In this document: in pieces, positions 39,601-47,419 of the stretch
How positions within the stretch are numbered: position 1 is the stretch's first letter
Layout: each line of letters begins with the position of its first letter
Source of the DNA: Bimastos eiseni
Lineage: Eukaryota > Annelida > Clitellata > Crassiclitellata > Lumbricidae
Assembly (NCBI GenBank): GCA_959347315.1
Contig: OY365806.1
Span: 51,078,068 to 51,142,067, forward strand
Reading direction: 5' to 3'
Length of the DNA stretch: 64,000 bases
The notes under the pieces: model-generated
Seen by the model: only the letters and a program-made list of their open reading frames with translations
Told to the model about the DNA's origin: nothing
Databases searched by the model: none
Translations under genes and position numbers: made by a program

Positions 39601-42600
39601 AGACGGCCTACAGCCTTTTACTCAAAAGTTTTGTACATAGTCTGTGTACTTTTGCTTTGTTATGAGGCTTATTATCTCAACATGGCCCAATGGTTAAACC
39701 AGTTATCAAAACGTTATCAGGCCAAAAGAAAACGACTTGATAATGCATGTTATGCTACAAACTGTGCCTCCGTTGGAAGGTTATATACTATCATAGACAA
39801 GCCTATTGCGCATATCTCAACATACATATGGCACTCTTCAATGTCCCTTAATGGCACATACTGGTCTTAAACCTTTGCAACATTGCATGGTGCAGTAACA
39901 CCCTCGAGATAGAAATGAACCATTGAACACTTTTTGAGTTGACATAGAATGTATCGTTAGCAACTTTTGGAACAAGAAGGTGAAGATTAAAAGAGTAAAT
40001 CTATTCCAATGAGATATAACAATGGGGCTTCAACAGAATGGCACACGAGGATCACAATGCTGCACAACAAGAAAGCAACTTCAAGAACAATCACTATTCG
40101 ATACAAATATTGCAGACATCTCAAGGACTACAGAGAGATCATATCTCCTTGAACTTATATATTGCCATTATAAATGCACAATGTATCCATCAATAGTACT
40201 CCAAACAATCACATTTTATGTACACTAATAAATCAAATCAAATCCAAGGGTCAGTTAAATGAAAGACAAAGGCAACCTTTGGAGGATAATCATGCTGAAC
40301 AAGAAAGTCTCAAATTGAGAATAGAAAGATACCTTTATCATAGGATATGCAAACAACACTTTTCAATGTAGTCCCTTGGTAAAATCTGTCAGCATACTCA
40401 TGTGGGAAGAATGTCACTTGCACTATATTCAATATCCATAAGACAGTAAAGAAAAATCATGGCGGTGTCGGATAAAAGTACAAATACATAACTAGATTTT
40501 AACTGACATTAATAATATCTGTTGATTAGCTTATCTTCCTATATGAATCTGGATATTTCTATATGTTGCCTGCAATTGGCTGATGCTTCCAAATTCAAAT
40601 TTAGGTTGAAATCAATGTTTCTACTAAACTGTGCTCATACACTATGGCACACAACCATGTACAACATAGAACACAATGTTTTCAAAAGGTACAACGCATG
40701 CGAACCATTGGTGTTTTTCTTACATATAATACACATCAAAACCTTACAATTCTTATCATTTGTCAAAAACGTTAAATATAAAAATCCATAATGCATACAG
40801 AATGTCAAATTTCCTTAGTCTCTGTGAGTCAATACAAATGAATGGGCTGTGGTACAATTGCACAAGCCTTGTCAGTATCAAAATAGACGAATCTTCTGCA
40901 GATAAAAATTCGACCACAATACAAATGAAAATTTTACTTCTAATGCTGATCACATGCAACATTTAGCGAGTGAAGACCCCTGCGCATACGTAACCTTCGG
41001 CGCATGCACACTATTACAAACACCTAAATTTTTTAATATGTGTCATGAGGATTGTCCAGGGTTAGGGTTAGTGTCGGTTTTAGACAAGCAACTTTAGAAC
41101 AAAAAACATGTGCCACATAAACTATGATTTATATGGCATTGACAGTAGCAAGCCACTTCTAAGATTCTTTTACACTACCAGAACATATGCTAAAAGTTGC
41201 ATAGTAAGTATATGTCAAACATCTAAAAAAAGAAGTCTTAGCCTCATCATTCCACAATAGATGCAGGCAGGCTCTCTGTGTAGTTAGATTCACTCCATAA
41301 ATCAGTCATTTTTGATCTAGCTAAATTCACATGAACCTTGGGATGTTAGTCTAATTAATTTTTACAGTTTACAAAGCACTAACACAATCAAAGAACATGC
41401 AAAGAATGCCTCAAAATCAAAAACAACGACTAACACAGAGGAAATACTTAAGATCGAGGTGGGCACCGGAAGACTGGAGCAAGTAAACTCCCTCGTGTAG
41501 TTGGGCTGCAGGGGGACGAAAGATGCGGACTGAGCGAGTGAGGTGAAATCAAGGCTGGCGATAATGGTCACATTGAAGAAAATACAGAAGAACAAGTCTG
41601 TGAATAATAGGACTAAATTATGACTGATAGGAGCTCTAGTGTGGCAACTAGCAACGTACTGTTACGAAGCCTGGACGTTAAAGAAACAGAAGGAGAAATG
41701 CATTCAAGCGTTTGAAAACAAGTGCATTAGAAAGATGGTGAGAATTTCTTGGACGAAAATGATGACCAACAACAAGTGGGTATACGAATTGGCAAAGGTC
41801 AGAAGTGAACTGCTGCAACACGTCCTGTCACGAAAACTGCGCTACTTTGGGCATATTATGAGACAATTGTGTAACAACATTGAGGACAATCAGATGACAG
41901 GTCTTGTTGAGGGGAAGAGGAATCGTGGAAGGCCTAGAATGTCCTGGAGTGACAACATTTTTATGTGGACTGAGCTAAGTGGAACTAGCCTGATGAGCAC
42001 AATACGTGATAGACGATGCTGGGCTAGTCTTTCATGTAGATCCATTCATGTAGCCAACTGTCGCGAAGCGACGACGGTGTCATGACAAAAAAAACCTTTG
42101 GCCGCAGAAGTTATTTTTCTGTGCATTGAGAGGCCAAAGTTTCAGCCACAGAAGCCCCACGCTTCTTTAATATCAATCATTCAATCAAAAAATTTGCTAT
42201 AGCACCCCTTCAAGATATCTACTCAGGGGCCCATGACTATGATTAAAAAACCTCTATAGTGCCGCCATAATAATGCACAGGGCATCAACCGATGGAGCAC
42301 CAAAACAAATATGAAATCAGGTCAAATCCAATTTGTCAGTCCTAAGAGACACAAATACAGTTTAAGGAGGATAGCAAGGTTAAATAAAAAAGGTTTTAAG
42401 CCGAGATCAAAAAGAAGTTAAAGACTTAGCAGCCCGAACGGCATGAGGTAATGAATTCTAGTTATGAGTGTCAGTTAGGGTCAAGTTAGGCATCATCAGG
42501 GTCAGTTAGGGTCGGGTTAGACGTGAAGTTCGGTTAGGGTCAGGGTCGTATATTTTAGATATGCGAAAAAGGTAATTTCTCTGTGGGTTGTGAGGCGGAA

Positions 42601-45112
42601 GTTGCCACGACATAGCGCCGTCACACAACTTAAAGTCGTGAACAGAAATGACATGCTACGTCAGCAATTCTCAACCAGGCCTCAAAAGGTGGCCCCCGAC
42701 CTATCAAAGATAAATAAAAAAATATACGTGCAAAAAATTAATATTTGACAGAATAAGTGTTTCATATTAGGCATACAAGTTACTATATTCTGTTGATGTT
42801 TATAAATAACATCAAATGTACTAATGTAGCTCAATTTGAACAGTTACATTTGTTTTTAGCACATCTCCAGTCACAAAGTTAGTCTATTCCAGCAAGTATT
42901 CTTTCTTGCATAAGCACCGCTATATTCTTTGGTCTATATCCAACACATGCATACATTTGATTCGCTTGATGGAAATGTAACTTCTTAAATGAAAAATAAG
43001 ATTAACGGCTTAGTCTACTTTAAATTCACATTTAGTATCGATTTGGCTGCACACACACAGATGTGAACAGTCATTTTCTACAATGAAATTGATTTAAAGT
43101 AAAAAACCATTCACGGCTCAATTATTCCAATTTGCATGGACTGATGAATTACAGTTTGTTACATGTTACAACTGAAATTTGATAATGCCCAACATTGTTT
43201 GCTCAGTAGTGCACACATGCCTCGACGGCACAGCTGCAGTTGTAATGCAGAGCAATTGTGCGCAAAAGACTTGTTCAATGTGACGAGGGTCAAACCCGCA
43301 CAATCAGCACGCACTGAGCGTTGCTGGCTGACCGCTCTAACCAATTGGCCACCTTGCTACGCTGGCCGATTCTGGCGGTAATGATTTTGGCTACAACTAA
43401 TCTCTAACCAGAGATTGAAAAACTTGATAACAATATTCCACAACAAAAGTCACATTAATGATTATTAAAGAATCAAAAGAGTTAACTTTAAATAAATATT
43501 ACTAATCTAAAATGGTTAAACCAGAATTTTTCCATGTGTAATTTGATTCTATTATAAAATAAAAAAATGTATTACAATTTAAAATAATCATTTTTAGCTT
43601 TGTGGTCTATCATGTCCTCTAACTAAATAAAAGTGGCCCTAAGTCAAAAAAGGTTGAGAACCACTGTGCTGCATCATATGAAACACCTAGGCATGTGTAG
43701 TCGGTGTATATCGATTGGTCAGCAGTCACTCTGCAGAATTTCACGAGCACAGGTAAAATGCTCATTTGCTGATTGTCGGTGGGTAAAATGCTGATTGGCC
43801 GATGCTTATTGATCAGCATTTTACCAAACAGCCGATCAGCAAGACAAATGGCAAAATTCTGATTGTTTAAATTAATGTTCAGACAGTGTTTATGAAACAG
43901 AAATCAGCATAAAAATTATATTAATTTAATTACAGGGTAATCTTAGGTTTTAGCATAATTAATTACAGTAATAGTATTGTCTTCAAAGCTTACCAACAGT
44001 ACATTATTAGCATTTATAATTAAATATGCTAAAACCTAAGAAGATGAAATGGAAATAATTAATTATGCTAAAACCTAAGATTATCAATTACAGTTTGTCC
44101 AAACTTAGGTGTTTTCAACAGTGTTTAAATTGCAAAACAATGTCCATGAAGCAAGAATTAGCATACTAAAATTGCATTAATCATGTACAGTAAATCAGGA
44201 CTTTGCTTAAGTAATTGGATCTTGTGTGATACGAATGGTCCGTGAGCAATGTTTCACAGATGTCAGCTCTCGATCAAAATGTAATTATTTGCCATTATAT
44301 TCAGTAAAATAAAAGTTTGATTGACAAAAATTATATAATGGAAGCTGCATTGATGTGAAGAACTCTTCCTTAAATAGAAGTTACATTGAAGAAAAGAATT
44401 CAGCTTATATGGAAACTGGATCCATTACAAGAAAGTTTGTGTAAATAAAAATTGGATTGACGTAAAGAATTCTACCTTATGCAGTGAAATAGAAGTTTCA
44501 GCGACTGAATTTTGCCTAAATGGCGACAATAACTCTGTGATCTTTACTATAACCAGTGATTGTAGTAAATAAAAGTTTAAAGCTCCATTATTAAATGGAG
44601 AAAAAACTAACTGCAAAAACTTAATATAATAATGACAATCAGCAAATCAGCATTTTACCCACCAATCAGCATGACCAATCAACATTATGCGATCAGCATT
44701 TTATACACCACAAATTAGCAAATCAGCCTTTTACCCATCCCCGAATTTCATCCATAGAAAAATACCCCCGAATTGTGTGCCGTTTTTTCGGTCGCAGAAG
44801 ATTTATCCGTGGCTATTAATAAATATTTAAGTTCAACTGAACTGACAAGCTTGCTTACACAGTTACAAAACACACAGCAGATAAGCCAAAAAACTAATCG
44901 AATGCAAAACTTCAGCATGACCAATCGCAGTGTATAATACCTTCAATTCCAGTGATGTGATCCCTGAACTGCTGCTGTATGCCAGGGTCTTCGATCTCCT
45001 CGATCAGGTCGTAGATAATATATATGCTTGGATGAACGCTCTCGAACCGCTGGATTTCGTCTCGAATCGCAGACGAAATCGCCCTATTGTCAAACATTCC
45101 TTCCTGATTCAT
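7779..45112 (-). CDS. AGAP: AGAP-like (centaurin-gamma) gene, 5' part, 12-13 coding exons
   Basis: AGAP proteins are Arf GTPase-activating proteins that carry an N-terminal Ras-like GTPase domain, then PH, ArfGAP and ankyrin modules, and act in endosomal and membrane trafficking. Coding exons were joined by frame and splice phase: 44941-45112, 28540-28598, 26195-26282, 22817-22902, 21105-21381, 20140-20324, 18191-18322, 17394-17498, 15763-15867, 13194-13307, 9184-9270, 7973-8083 and tentatively 7779-7835, giving about 526 residues. Residues 1-230 align throughout with vertebrate AGAP1/3: the RFESVHP stretch, [10 protein letters not shown]-loop GTCNSGKT (81-88), [18 protein letters not shown] and VCATYG. 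As in the family, the NKxD motif is replaced (VGSQD here). Residues 290-526 are a Ser/Pro-rich linker that I do not recognise domain by domain. I could not find PH, ArfGAP or ankyrin sequence; they probably lie beyond the left edge. Family assignment is firm; the 3' exons are inference. Confidence 0.85.
7973..8083 (-). CDS. AGAP linker exon 12 (probable)
   Basis: A 111-bp exon of 37 codons, acceptor ttatag|GAC, phase 0. It reads [20 protein letters not shown], then [17 protein letters not shown]. Two CAG|gtgcct donor-like sites occur, after FKEFQ and after SYSIQ, both in phase 0, so alternative donor use is possible. No domain was recognised. Confidence 0.55.
8084..9183 (-). other. AGAP intron, content unrecognised
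   Basis: A 105-codon minus-strand frame (8734-9051, with [18 protein letters not shown]) follows a fair acceptor, but it matches no family I know and lacks a good donor. Confidence 0.4.
9184..9270 (-). CDS. AGAP linker exon 11 (probable)
   Basis: An 87-bp exon of 29 codons, acceptor ccttctttcag|TCG with a good pyrimidine tract and donor GTA|gtaagt, phase 0 at both ends. It reads [20 protein letters not shown], then PRYRFSLIV. The tail loosely resembles the FEFVVVSLTG strand in the second half of the AGAP PH domain, but the next exon does not continue that match, so this is not claimed. Confidence 0.6.
10205..10560 (-). mobile_element. LINE 3' end, truncated
   Basis: Starts at the family tail (TATAGCGCCTCTTCAAGGCG on the plus strand) and follows the same order as the 200-800 copy, with the frame broken. 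Confidence 0.65.
10952..11677. mobile_element. hAT-like family A element, complete, non-autonomous
   Basis: It starts TAGAGCTGTACC and ends GGTACAGCTCTA, inverted repeats, and is flanked by a perfect 8-bp target duplication CTTAACCT (10944-10951 and 11678-11685). The subterminal regions are rich in GCCGATTA-type motifs. No intact transposase frame is present; a short minus-strand frame at 11393-11659 is not recognised. Confidence 0.88.
12196..12277. repeat. AT dinucleotide tract
   Basis: (TA)n with a terminal ACATACATATAT interruption. Confidence 0.95.
13194..13307 (-). CDS. AGAP linker exon 10 (probable)
   Basis: A 114-bp exon of 38 codons, acceptor ttttctag|AAT and donor GGT|gtaagt, phase 0 at both ends. 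It reads [20 protein letters not shown], then [18 protein letters not shown]. It is locally richer in GC than its surroundings, as expected for coding DNA. The basic C-terminus may lead towards the PH domain; no fold was recognised. Confidence 0.65.
13308..15762 (-). other. AGAP intron, no feature recognised
   Basis: Short chance frames and a GATGGTGAAGG-type imperfect repeat near 15200. A 47-bp exon-like piece at about 15594-15640 does not fit the phases. Confidence 0.45.
15763..15867 (-). CDS. AGAP linker exon 9 (probable)
   Basis: A 105-bp exon of 35 codons, acceptor cctag|GGG and strong donor AGT|gtaagt, phase 0 at both ends. It reads [20 protein letters not shown], then [15 protein letters not shown]. 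The Ser/Thr/Pro-rich composition recalls the SDYSSSVPSTPS segment of vertebrate AGAP linkers. Confidence 0.65.
15868..17393 (-). other. AGAP intron, no feature recognised
   Basis: AT-rich, with short chance frames on both strands. Confidence 0.45.
17394..17498 (-). CDS. AGAP linker exon 8 (probable)
   Basis: A 105-bp open exon of 35 codons, acceptor cctag|ATGG and donor CAG|gtacac, phase 0 at both ends. It begins [20 protein letters not shown]. No domain was recognised. Support is its length as a multiple of three, the splice signals and its position. Confidence 0.55.
18191..18322 (-). CDS. AGAP: AGAP linker exon 7
   Basis: A 132-bp exon of 44 codons, phase 0 at both ends, acceptor ggcag|GGC and donor CAG|gtac. 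It reads [20 protein letters not shown], then [20 protein letters not shown]. The Pro/Arg-rich tail resembles the RRSN...DREKK segment that precedes the PH domain in AGAP3, but similarity is weak. Confidence 0.7.
18880..19083 (-). mobile_element. tRNA-derived SINE, copy 1
   Basis: On the minus strand it has a tRNA-like A box and B box (GTGGTCAATTGGTTAGAAGC and GGGTTCGACCC), then the body CCGAGGCGTCACTGTGTAGG and the tail TTCTGAGCAAAA. It abuts an AT microsatellite. Confidence 0.8.
19083..19185. repeat. AT-rich dinucleotide tract between two SINEs
   Basis: Interrupted (TA)n; a similar tract follows the second SINE at 19388-19446, so the SINEs may carry or target these tracts. Confidence 0.92.
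19186..19386 (-). mobile_element. tRNA-derived SINE, copy 2
   Basis: Same family and orientation as the neighbour, separated only by an AT tract. Internal promoter boxes TGGCCAATCGGTTAGAGCGG and GGGTTCGATCC are intact on the minus strand. Confidence 0.82.
19388..19446. repeat. AT dinucleotide tract
   Basis: (TA)n directly next to SINE copy 2. Confidence 0.94.
19672..19985 (-). mobile_element. LINE 3' end, truncated
   Basis: Plus strand reads AACTTATATAGCACCCCTTC followed by degraded ORF2 3' sequence, as in the other copies. Confidence 0.55.
20140..20324 (-). CDS. AGAP: AGAP exon 6, end of GTPase-like domain and start of linker
   Basis: A 185-bp exon, phase 1 to 0. The acceptor joins as [17 protein letters not shown], where vertebrates have FQDVAQKVV.LRKKQ. 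The rest ([18 protein letters not shown] and [13 protein letters not shown]) is Ser-rich linker. Donor CAG|gttagt. Confidence 0.85.
20490..20526. mobile_element. hAT-like terminus, fragment
   Basis: The string ATTCGGTACAGCCCTAA resembles a hAT-like right end (inverse TTAGGGCTGTACC), but no partner end was found nearby. Confidence 0.35.
20655..20866 (+). mobile_element. tRNA-derived SINE, copy 3
   Basis: Begins CAGTGGCCGATTGGTTAGAG (A box), with a degraded B box GGGGTTTGACCC, and ends with CACTTCTGAGCAAAAAATGC. It lies in an AGAP intron. Confidence 0.82.
21105..21381 (-). CDS. AGAP: AGAP exon 5, core of GTPase-like domain
   Basis: A 277-bp exon, phase 0 to 1, donor gtgagt. It encodes [20 protein letters not shown], the [10 protein letters not shown] segment (G4 position), [33 protein letters not shown] and IFEA. 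Human AGAP1/3 has WVDAV.FVFSLEDEISF, VPMVLVGTQD, NPRVIDD.RARKL and CATYGLNVERVF. This is the most decisive exon for gene identity. Confidence 0.97.
21676..22358. mobile_element. hAT-like family A element, complete, in AGAP intron
   Basis: It has terminal repeats TAGATCTGTACCGAT and ATCGGTACAGCTCTTA and a perfect 8-bp target duplication GATGGTAT (21668-21675 and 22359-22366). It lies between AGAP exons 4 and 5. Internally collinear with the 10952 copy. Confidence 0.88.
22817..22902 (-). CDS. AGAP: AGAP exon 4
   Basis: An 86-bp exon, phase 1 to 0. It reads [12 protein letters not shown] and then [23 protein letters not shown] stands where canonical GTPases have DxxG, as in other AGAPs. Confidence 0.95.
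23068..23262 (+). mobile_element. tRNA-derived SINE, copy 4
   Basis: GTGGTCGATTGGTCAGAGCG A box and GGGTTCGACTT B box, diverged; the tail runs into CAAGACTTGTCTTGTTAAGG rather than the usual 3' end. Confidence 0.75.
23263..26194 (-). other. AGAP intron, no feature recognised
   Basis: AT-rich. A tRNA-like A box (GATAGCTCAGTTGGTTTAAT) near 24550 has no matching B box. Overlapping chance frames at 25.6-26.1 kb are not supported. Confidence 0.45.
26195..26282 (-). CDS. AGAP: AGAP exon 3, P-loop
   Basis: An 88-bp exon, phase 0 to 1, encoding [20 protein letters not shown] and then MYMPEESPE. The GxxxxGK[ST] nucleotide-binding loop is intact, and the HRYLTG.Y..EESPEG stretch is diagnostic of AGAP. 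Confidence 0.95.
26567..27389. repeat. 18-bp minisatellite, about 46 copies
   Basis: Unit AAATACTTAAATCCAGCC with AAC, ATC and AGC variants at positions 15-17. The unit length is a multiple of three and has no stop in several frames, which creates false open frames of LKSSQI type on the plus strand and GFKYLA type on the minus strand. Variant order repeats about every five units towards the right end. One copy near 27211 has lost a base. It lies in the AGAP intron between exons 2 and 3. Confidence 0.95.
28045..28318. repeat. 28-bp minisatellite, about 10 copies
   Basis: Unit GTGTCTGTAAAGAACCTCTC followed by CTAAAACG or CCAAAAAA. The first four copies carry the A-rich variant and the rest the AAAACG variant, suggesting two expansion steps. 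Confidence 0.93.
28540..28598 (-). CDS. AGAP: AGAP exon 2
   Basis: A 59-bp exon, acceptor ag|ATTCG and donor G|gtaggc, phase 1 in and phase 0 out. It reads [19 protein letters not shown], close to the family's [16 protein letters not shown] just before the GTPase domain. Confidence 0.93.
29341..29577 (+). mobile_element. tRNA-derived SINE, copy 5 (best preserved)
   Basis: CAGTGGCCGATCGGTTAGAG A box, GGGTTCGAGCC B box, then the GTCCGGGGCGTCAGTCACTG body and the family tail ending GGTATCAAATTTCGG. Non-LTR SINEs of this type are transcribed by Pol III. Confidence 0.85.
29725..30400 (-). mobile_element. LINE 3' end with part of ORF2
   Basis: Minus-strand pieces [33 protein letters not shown] and VLHWLCFPQ belong to reverse-transcriptase blocks. 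The upstream part runs into the CAGA microsatellite. The plus strand has TATAGCGCCCCTTAAAG at the 3' tail. Confidence 0.75.
30415..31022. repeat. CAGA/GA compound microsatellite, 600 bp
   Basis: Runs of GAGAGA, CAGAGAGA and (CAGA)n, with short ACACAGAG and ACCGAGAG variant blocks. It causes long Ser/Leu/Cys/Val-rich false frames on the minus strand. Confidence 0.96.
31023..32250 (-). other. AGAP intron 1 segment, no feature recognised
   Basis: No supported frame; a short AT tract ends at 32250. Confidence 0.45.
32251..32814 (-). mobile_element. mariner remnant with inverted duplication
   Basis: Terminal inverted repeats of about 24 bp (CAAGGTGAATGGATAAAAAG and, inverted at the right, CACGGTGAACGGATAAAAAG) are flanked by TA. 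The minus strand encodes a mariner transposase C-terminal relic ([20 protein letters not shown] near 32400-32500, compare W.ELDR.I..A..QWRKRL in that superfamily). The same stretch recurs inverted at 32560-32665, so the element is a fold-back of two 3' ends. Confidence 0.75.
32815..34249 (-). other. AGAP intron 1 segment, unclassified repeat-like sequence
   Basis: AATTCGCGAC near 33120 and AAAATTCGCGG with TTTACAGCCCTAT near 33590-33650 suggest another degraded DNA transposon. There is a G run at 34000. Confidence 0.4.
34250..34600 (-). mobile_element. LINE reverse-transcriptase fragment
   Basis: The minus strand reads [26 protein letters not shown], then a stop, then [14 protein letters not shown], the usual ELTF...H...AFVTSRLDYCN..L order. 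Confidence 0.65.
35007..35523 (-). CDS. candidate alternative first exon of AGAP (172 codons)
   Basis: An open frame starts at the first ATG (35523) after an in-frame TGA just upstream. It runs 172 codons plus one base to a strong donor (A|gtaagt). It lies inside AGAP intron 1 on the same strand, and its phase-1 end matches the phase-1 acceptor of exon 2 at 28598, so it could replace exon 1 and give a long N-terminal isoform. The peptide is basic and Ser/Arg-rich ([39 protein letters not shown]), apparently disordered, with no recognised domain. Vertebrate AGAP2 also has a long N-terminal extension before its GTPase domain. It could instead belong to a nested, unrelated gene. The exon itself is well supported; its link to AGAP is inferred from position and phase. 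Confidence 0.6.
36558..36660. repeat. AT dinucleotide tract
   Basis: (TA)n of about 100 bases; the Tyr/Ile-rich frames across it are artefacts. Confidence 0.95.
36845..37270 (-). mobile_element. LINE 3' end, truncated
   Basis: The plus strand begins TTCATTCATTCATTC then ATATAGCACCCCTTCAAGG. The minus strand encodes [16 protein letters not shown]. Frame broken. Confidence 0.7.
37385..38030 (-). mobile_element. LINE 3' end
   Basis: Minus strand: [45 protein letters not shown] and [18 protein letters not shown]. Starts with the same TTCATTCATTC tail. A frameshift separates the two blocks. Confidence 0.8.
38123..38528. mobile_element. hAT-like family B element, 406 bp, degraded left end
   Basis: Same layout as the copy at 6716. 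The left end reads AAGAGCATAACC and the right end GGTTATGCCCTA. Flanks CTGTGAAG and CTGTTTAG match at 6 of 8 positions, a likely decayed target duplication. Confidence 0.75.
38529..41634 (-). other. AGAP intron 1 segment, no gene recognised
   Basis: Chance frames only. CACAAGCCTTGTCAGTATC occurs at both 39163 and 40860, a possible small repeat. Confidence 0.4.
41635..42085 (+). mobile_element. RTE-type LINE, ORF2 C-terminal fragment
   Basis: A 148-codon frame with [46 protein letters not shown] and [20 protein letters not shown]. This follows the YGCETWTL..AFE....R.LRISW...RKLR.FGHI.R...EGKR.RGRPR..W order of RTE/BovB-like elements. 5'-truncated, ends in a stop. Confidence 0.85.
42175..42480 (-). 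mobile_element. LINE 3' end, truncated
   Basis: TTTGCTATAGCACCCCTTCA tail on the plus strand, then degraded ORF2 3' sequence; no long frame survives. Confidence 0.55.
42662..43666. mobile_element. hAT-like family D element, about 1 kb, carrying a nested SINE
   Basis: Left end CAGCAATTCTCAACC and right end GGTTGAGAACCACTG are inverted and resemble the CAGNGGTTCTCAACC ends of animal hAT (Charlie-type) elements. Flanks TGCTACGT and TGCTGCAT match at 6 of 8 positions. A minus-strand SINE sits at 43168-43366. Confidence 0.75.
43168..43366 (-). mobile_element. tRNA-derived SINE, copy 6, nested in hAT family D
   Basis: Minus-strand copy of the same family: GTGGCCAATTGGTTAGAGCG and GGGTTTGACCC. Its insertion within the hAT-like element dates it as the younger of the two. 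Confidence 0.82.
43739..44745. repeat. 1-kb segment with inverted ATGCTGATTGG-type ends and an inner palindrome
   Basis: The left part has several GTAAAATGCTGATTGGCC-like motifs and the right part their inverse (AATCAGCATTTTACCCACC). Within it, 43938-43966 and 44056-44085 are inverted copies (AATCTTAGGTTTTAGCATAA). Possibly a nested MITE. Confidence 0.65.
44941..45112 (-). CDS. AGAP: AGAP coding exon 1 (canonical N-terminus)
   Basis: ATG is at 45112, followed by 57 codons and one base. It contains [19 protein letters not shown], which matches the AGAP1/3 N-terminus ([17 protein letters not shown]), and ends in a phase-1 GT donor (gtattatac). Joining to exon 2 restores [13 protein letters not shown], the exact family junction. 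Intron 1 is about 16 kb and is filled with repeats. Confidence 0.92.
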
Positions 45113-46245
45113 GACTTCTCGGCAATTACCGCATTAATCCATTTTTGTAGTTTCCCCTAGTTTACACGAAGTCTCTACCTGCTACATCCTTGTCACAAAT
45201 TAATACATCCGCCATCTTTTAATAGGCTGAGTGTGTGCGCCACTGTCCTTAATTTCTGTTTTTCTTTATTATTTTCAGCCTCGATTTTTTACTTCTGCAC
45301 TGTTTAACTTTGCTTATTTAAGGGAACCACCTTACTGGCAGTGCTGTTTACACATCTCTCGTGTTCGCATCACATCTCCTACCTCAATCTTCTCTCTCAT
45401 CAGCCTCGTGTAGGCCTTGGTGAATGATAACTCAAATAATATTATGGTCACTCCATCACTATTGCAAGTATCTACCATCATCTGTCTCGTCCTATTTTTT
45501 ATACATCACACATGGGGCTTTTCACTTGAAATAAGTATAATCTTTCCAAGAACTCTGAGCACGAGTCGCCATAATTATTATCAGAGTAGGACCTAATCAG
45601 ACACACTTGATTGCAGCAGGCGTTACATTGCAGCGATTGGCGCTCTAGTTCTCATGCATATGTTCTTCGGATCGGAACCTCAAGCCGCTCAACGTTGTCT
45701 GGGGGCGTCGTTTTTATCTATAAATCCACGTTAGAGATAATAAGTGTCATGGGCGTTCATAGGTTGGGCAAGCCAGGGGCACTTGCCCCTGGAATGTACT
45801 TTAAATTATGGTCTTGTCATAAAGCAGCATACTGCGATTTACTAGCATATTTTACACTTTCCTACTATAAATAGATATGCATATATATTATATATATCGG
45901 ATTATATTCTGTTTTGGTGAGTTCGTAGGATGTATCAGATATATTTGTCTTAATGCTGGGGTAGTTCGTTCCAGAGAGGCGGGACAGCAGTGGCTATGTC
46001 AGTTGGTTGAATATGGTCTCTGGTTTCAATCATTGAAGCCTAGCCGCCAAAGAATTTGGTTCGAGGTTTCTTGCTTAAACCATAGATTCATTCATTGATA
46101 TCAAAGACCAATAGAGAATCCTTGATTGATATGTATTATGTATTAGACTAAGATGTGACACTTCCTATCTCCGCTGCGTATCTGAATGTTCACATCGTGC
46201 ACCTATCTTGGAATCAACTGTTGTTGCTAAGATACCACTAAGATA

Positions 46246-46316
46246 CCACTATACCATTCGCTACGTGGCGCGGCTGGCGCAGCGTTAGCCGCGCCACTTA
46301 GCGAATGGTATAGTGG
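46246..46316. repeat. 30-bp-arm hairpin
   Basis: Left arm 46246-46275 and right arm 46287-46316 are inverted copies matching at 29 of 30 positions, with an 11-base GC-rich loop. The arms begin CCACTATACCATTCGCTA. The outer CACTA is also repeated just upstream in GATACCACTAAGATACCACTA. Confidence 0.85.
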
Positions 46317-47419
46317 ATTTTGTGCTGACCACCACGCAGACCAAGCACACAGCGAGATAGAAAGTGTCTACGACTCTATTATCTTTGGTATTAGTAGATA
46401 TCAATGGATGCATACTTAGTGGCTTATTTATATATAACTGATCTTTATATAAACACATAAATATATCTATGGCTTTAACTCGTTGAAAGAACCGACTACA
46501 TATTTCACAGAGGCTGCCCTAAGCAACGTAATTAATCAATGTTCTGGCGTTGAAATCCGTGTGTCGCAACAATGTGACTGATCAATGATCACATTTGGAT
46601 TAACAGTTATGTTTGATCAATCAGACGAGCATTTTCTATATGACGATTTTTTAATTATTTATATAAACCTTGTAACTTCATAAGGGAGCTTATAGAAAAG
46701 ACTGTATGGAGTAAACTACTAGCTGACGCGAAATGGTGTAATGATGTCATTTGTATGGCGTTGAATCAGGAAATATGTCGTCTAGAGTAACAAGATGTGC
46801 TTTGTACAAGGAATATTATTATTATTATTATTGTTATTATTATTATTTCTTGTATGTATAATGGACGATGTTCAAAATCGATTTATTTTTGCATTGCATT
46901 GCATATTTCAACATGGCCATAGCTTTGGACTGTAGGGTTAGTATTTAACTGTGAAAAGGGCTGCCTGATTTGAGCACCGTTTTGAGGGTTCAATTAACTC
47001 TTTCAGCGCCATAGCTATAGAAGACCCCAGAACAGAGTTTTTAAGAATATAATGTAACAGACCTGTAAGTGCCACAGGAAAGCTATAGAAAAATCTGGAT
47101 TAATAACCGGTGCTGAAATTGAATAAGTTGATTGGATTCAGTGAGAGATTGGTGAAGGTTGAGAAGTGGCCAACAGGATACTCACGTGGTAACCTACCAA
47201 CCCACTTGGCTTCAATCTTTCTGCATCACTAGACACTCGTTCATGTGTGTGCTCAACCGGCCGCGAAGCGATCTATAACCGATTGGGATTACGAATCGGA
47301 AAAATCTTCTGTGGTCGAAAGTTCGGCTGCTGCACAAACGAAAATTTTGCTTCTACGGCCGAACGCGTAAGCAATTTTGCCGGCTCATTCGCACTGTTAA
47401 AATACCAACATTTCTGGAT

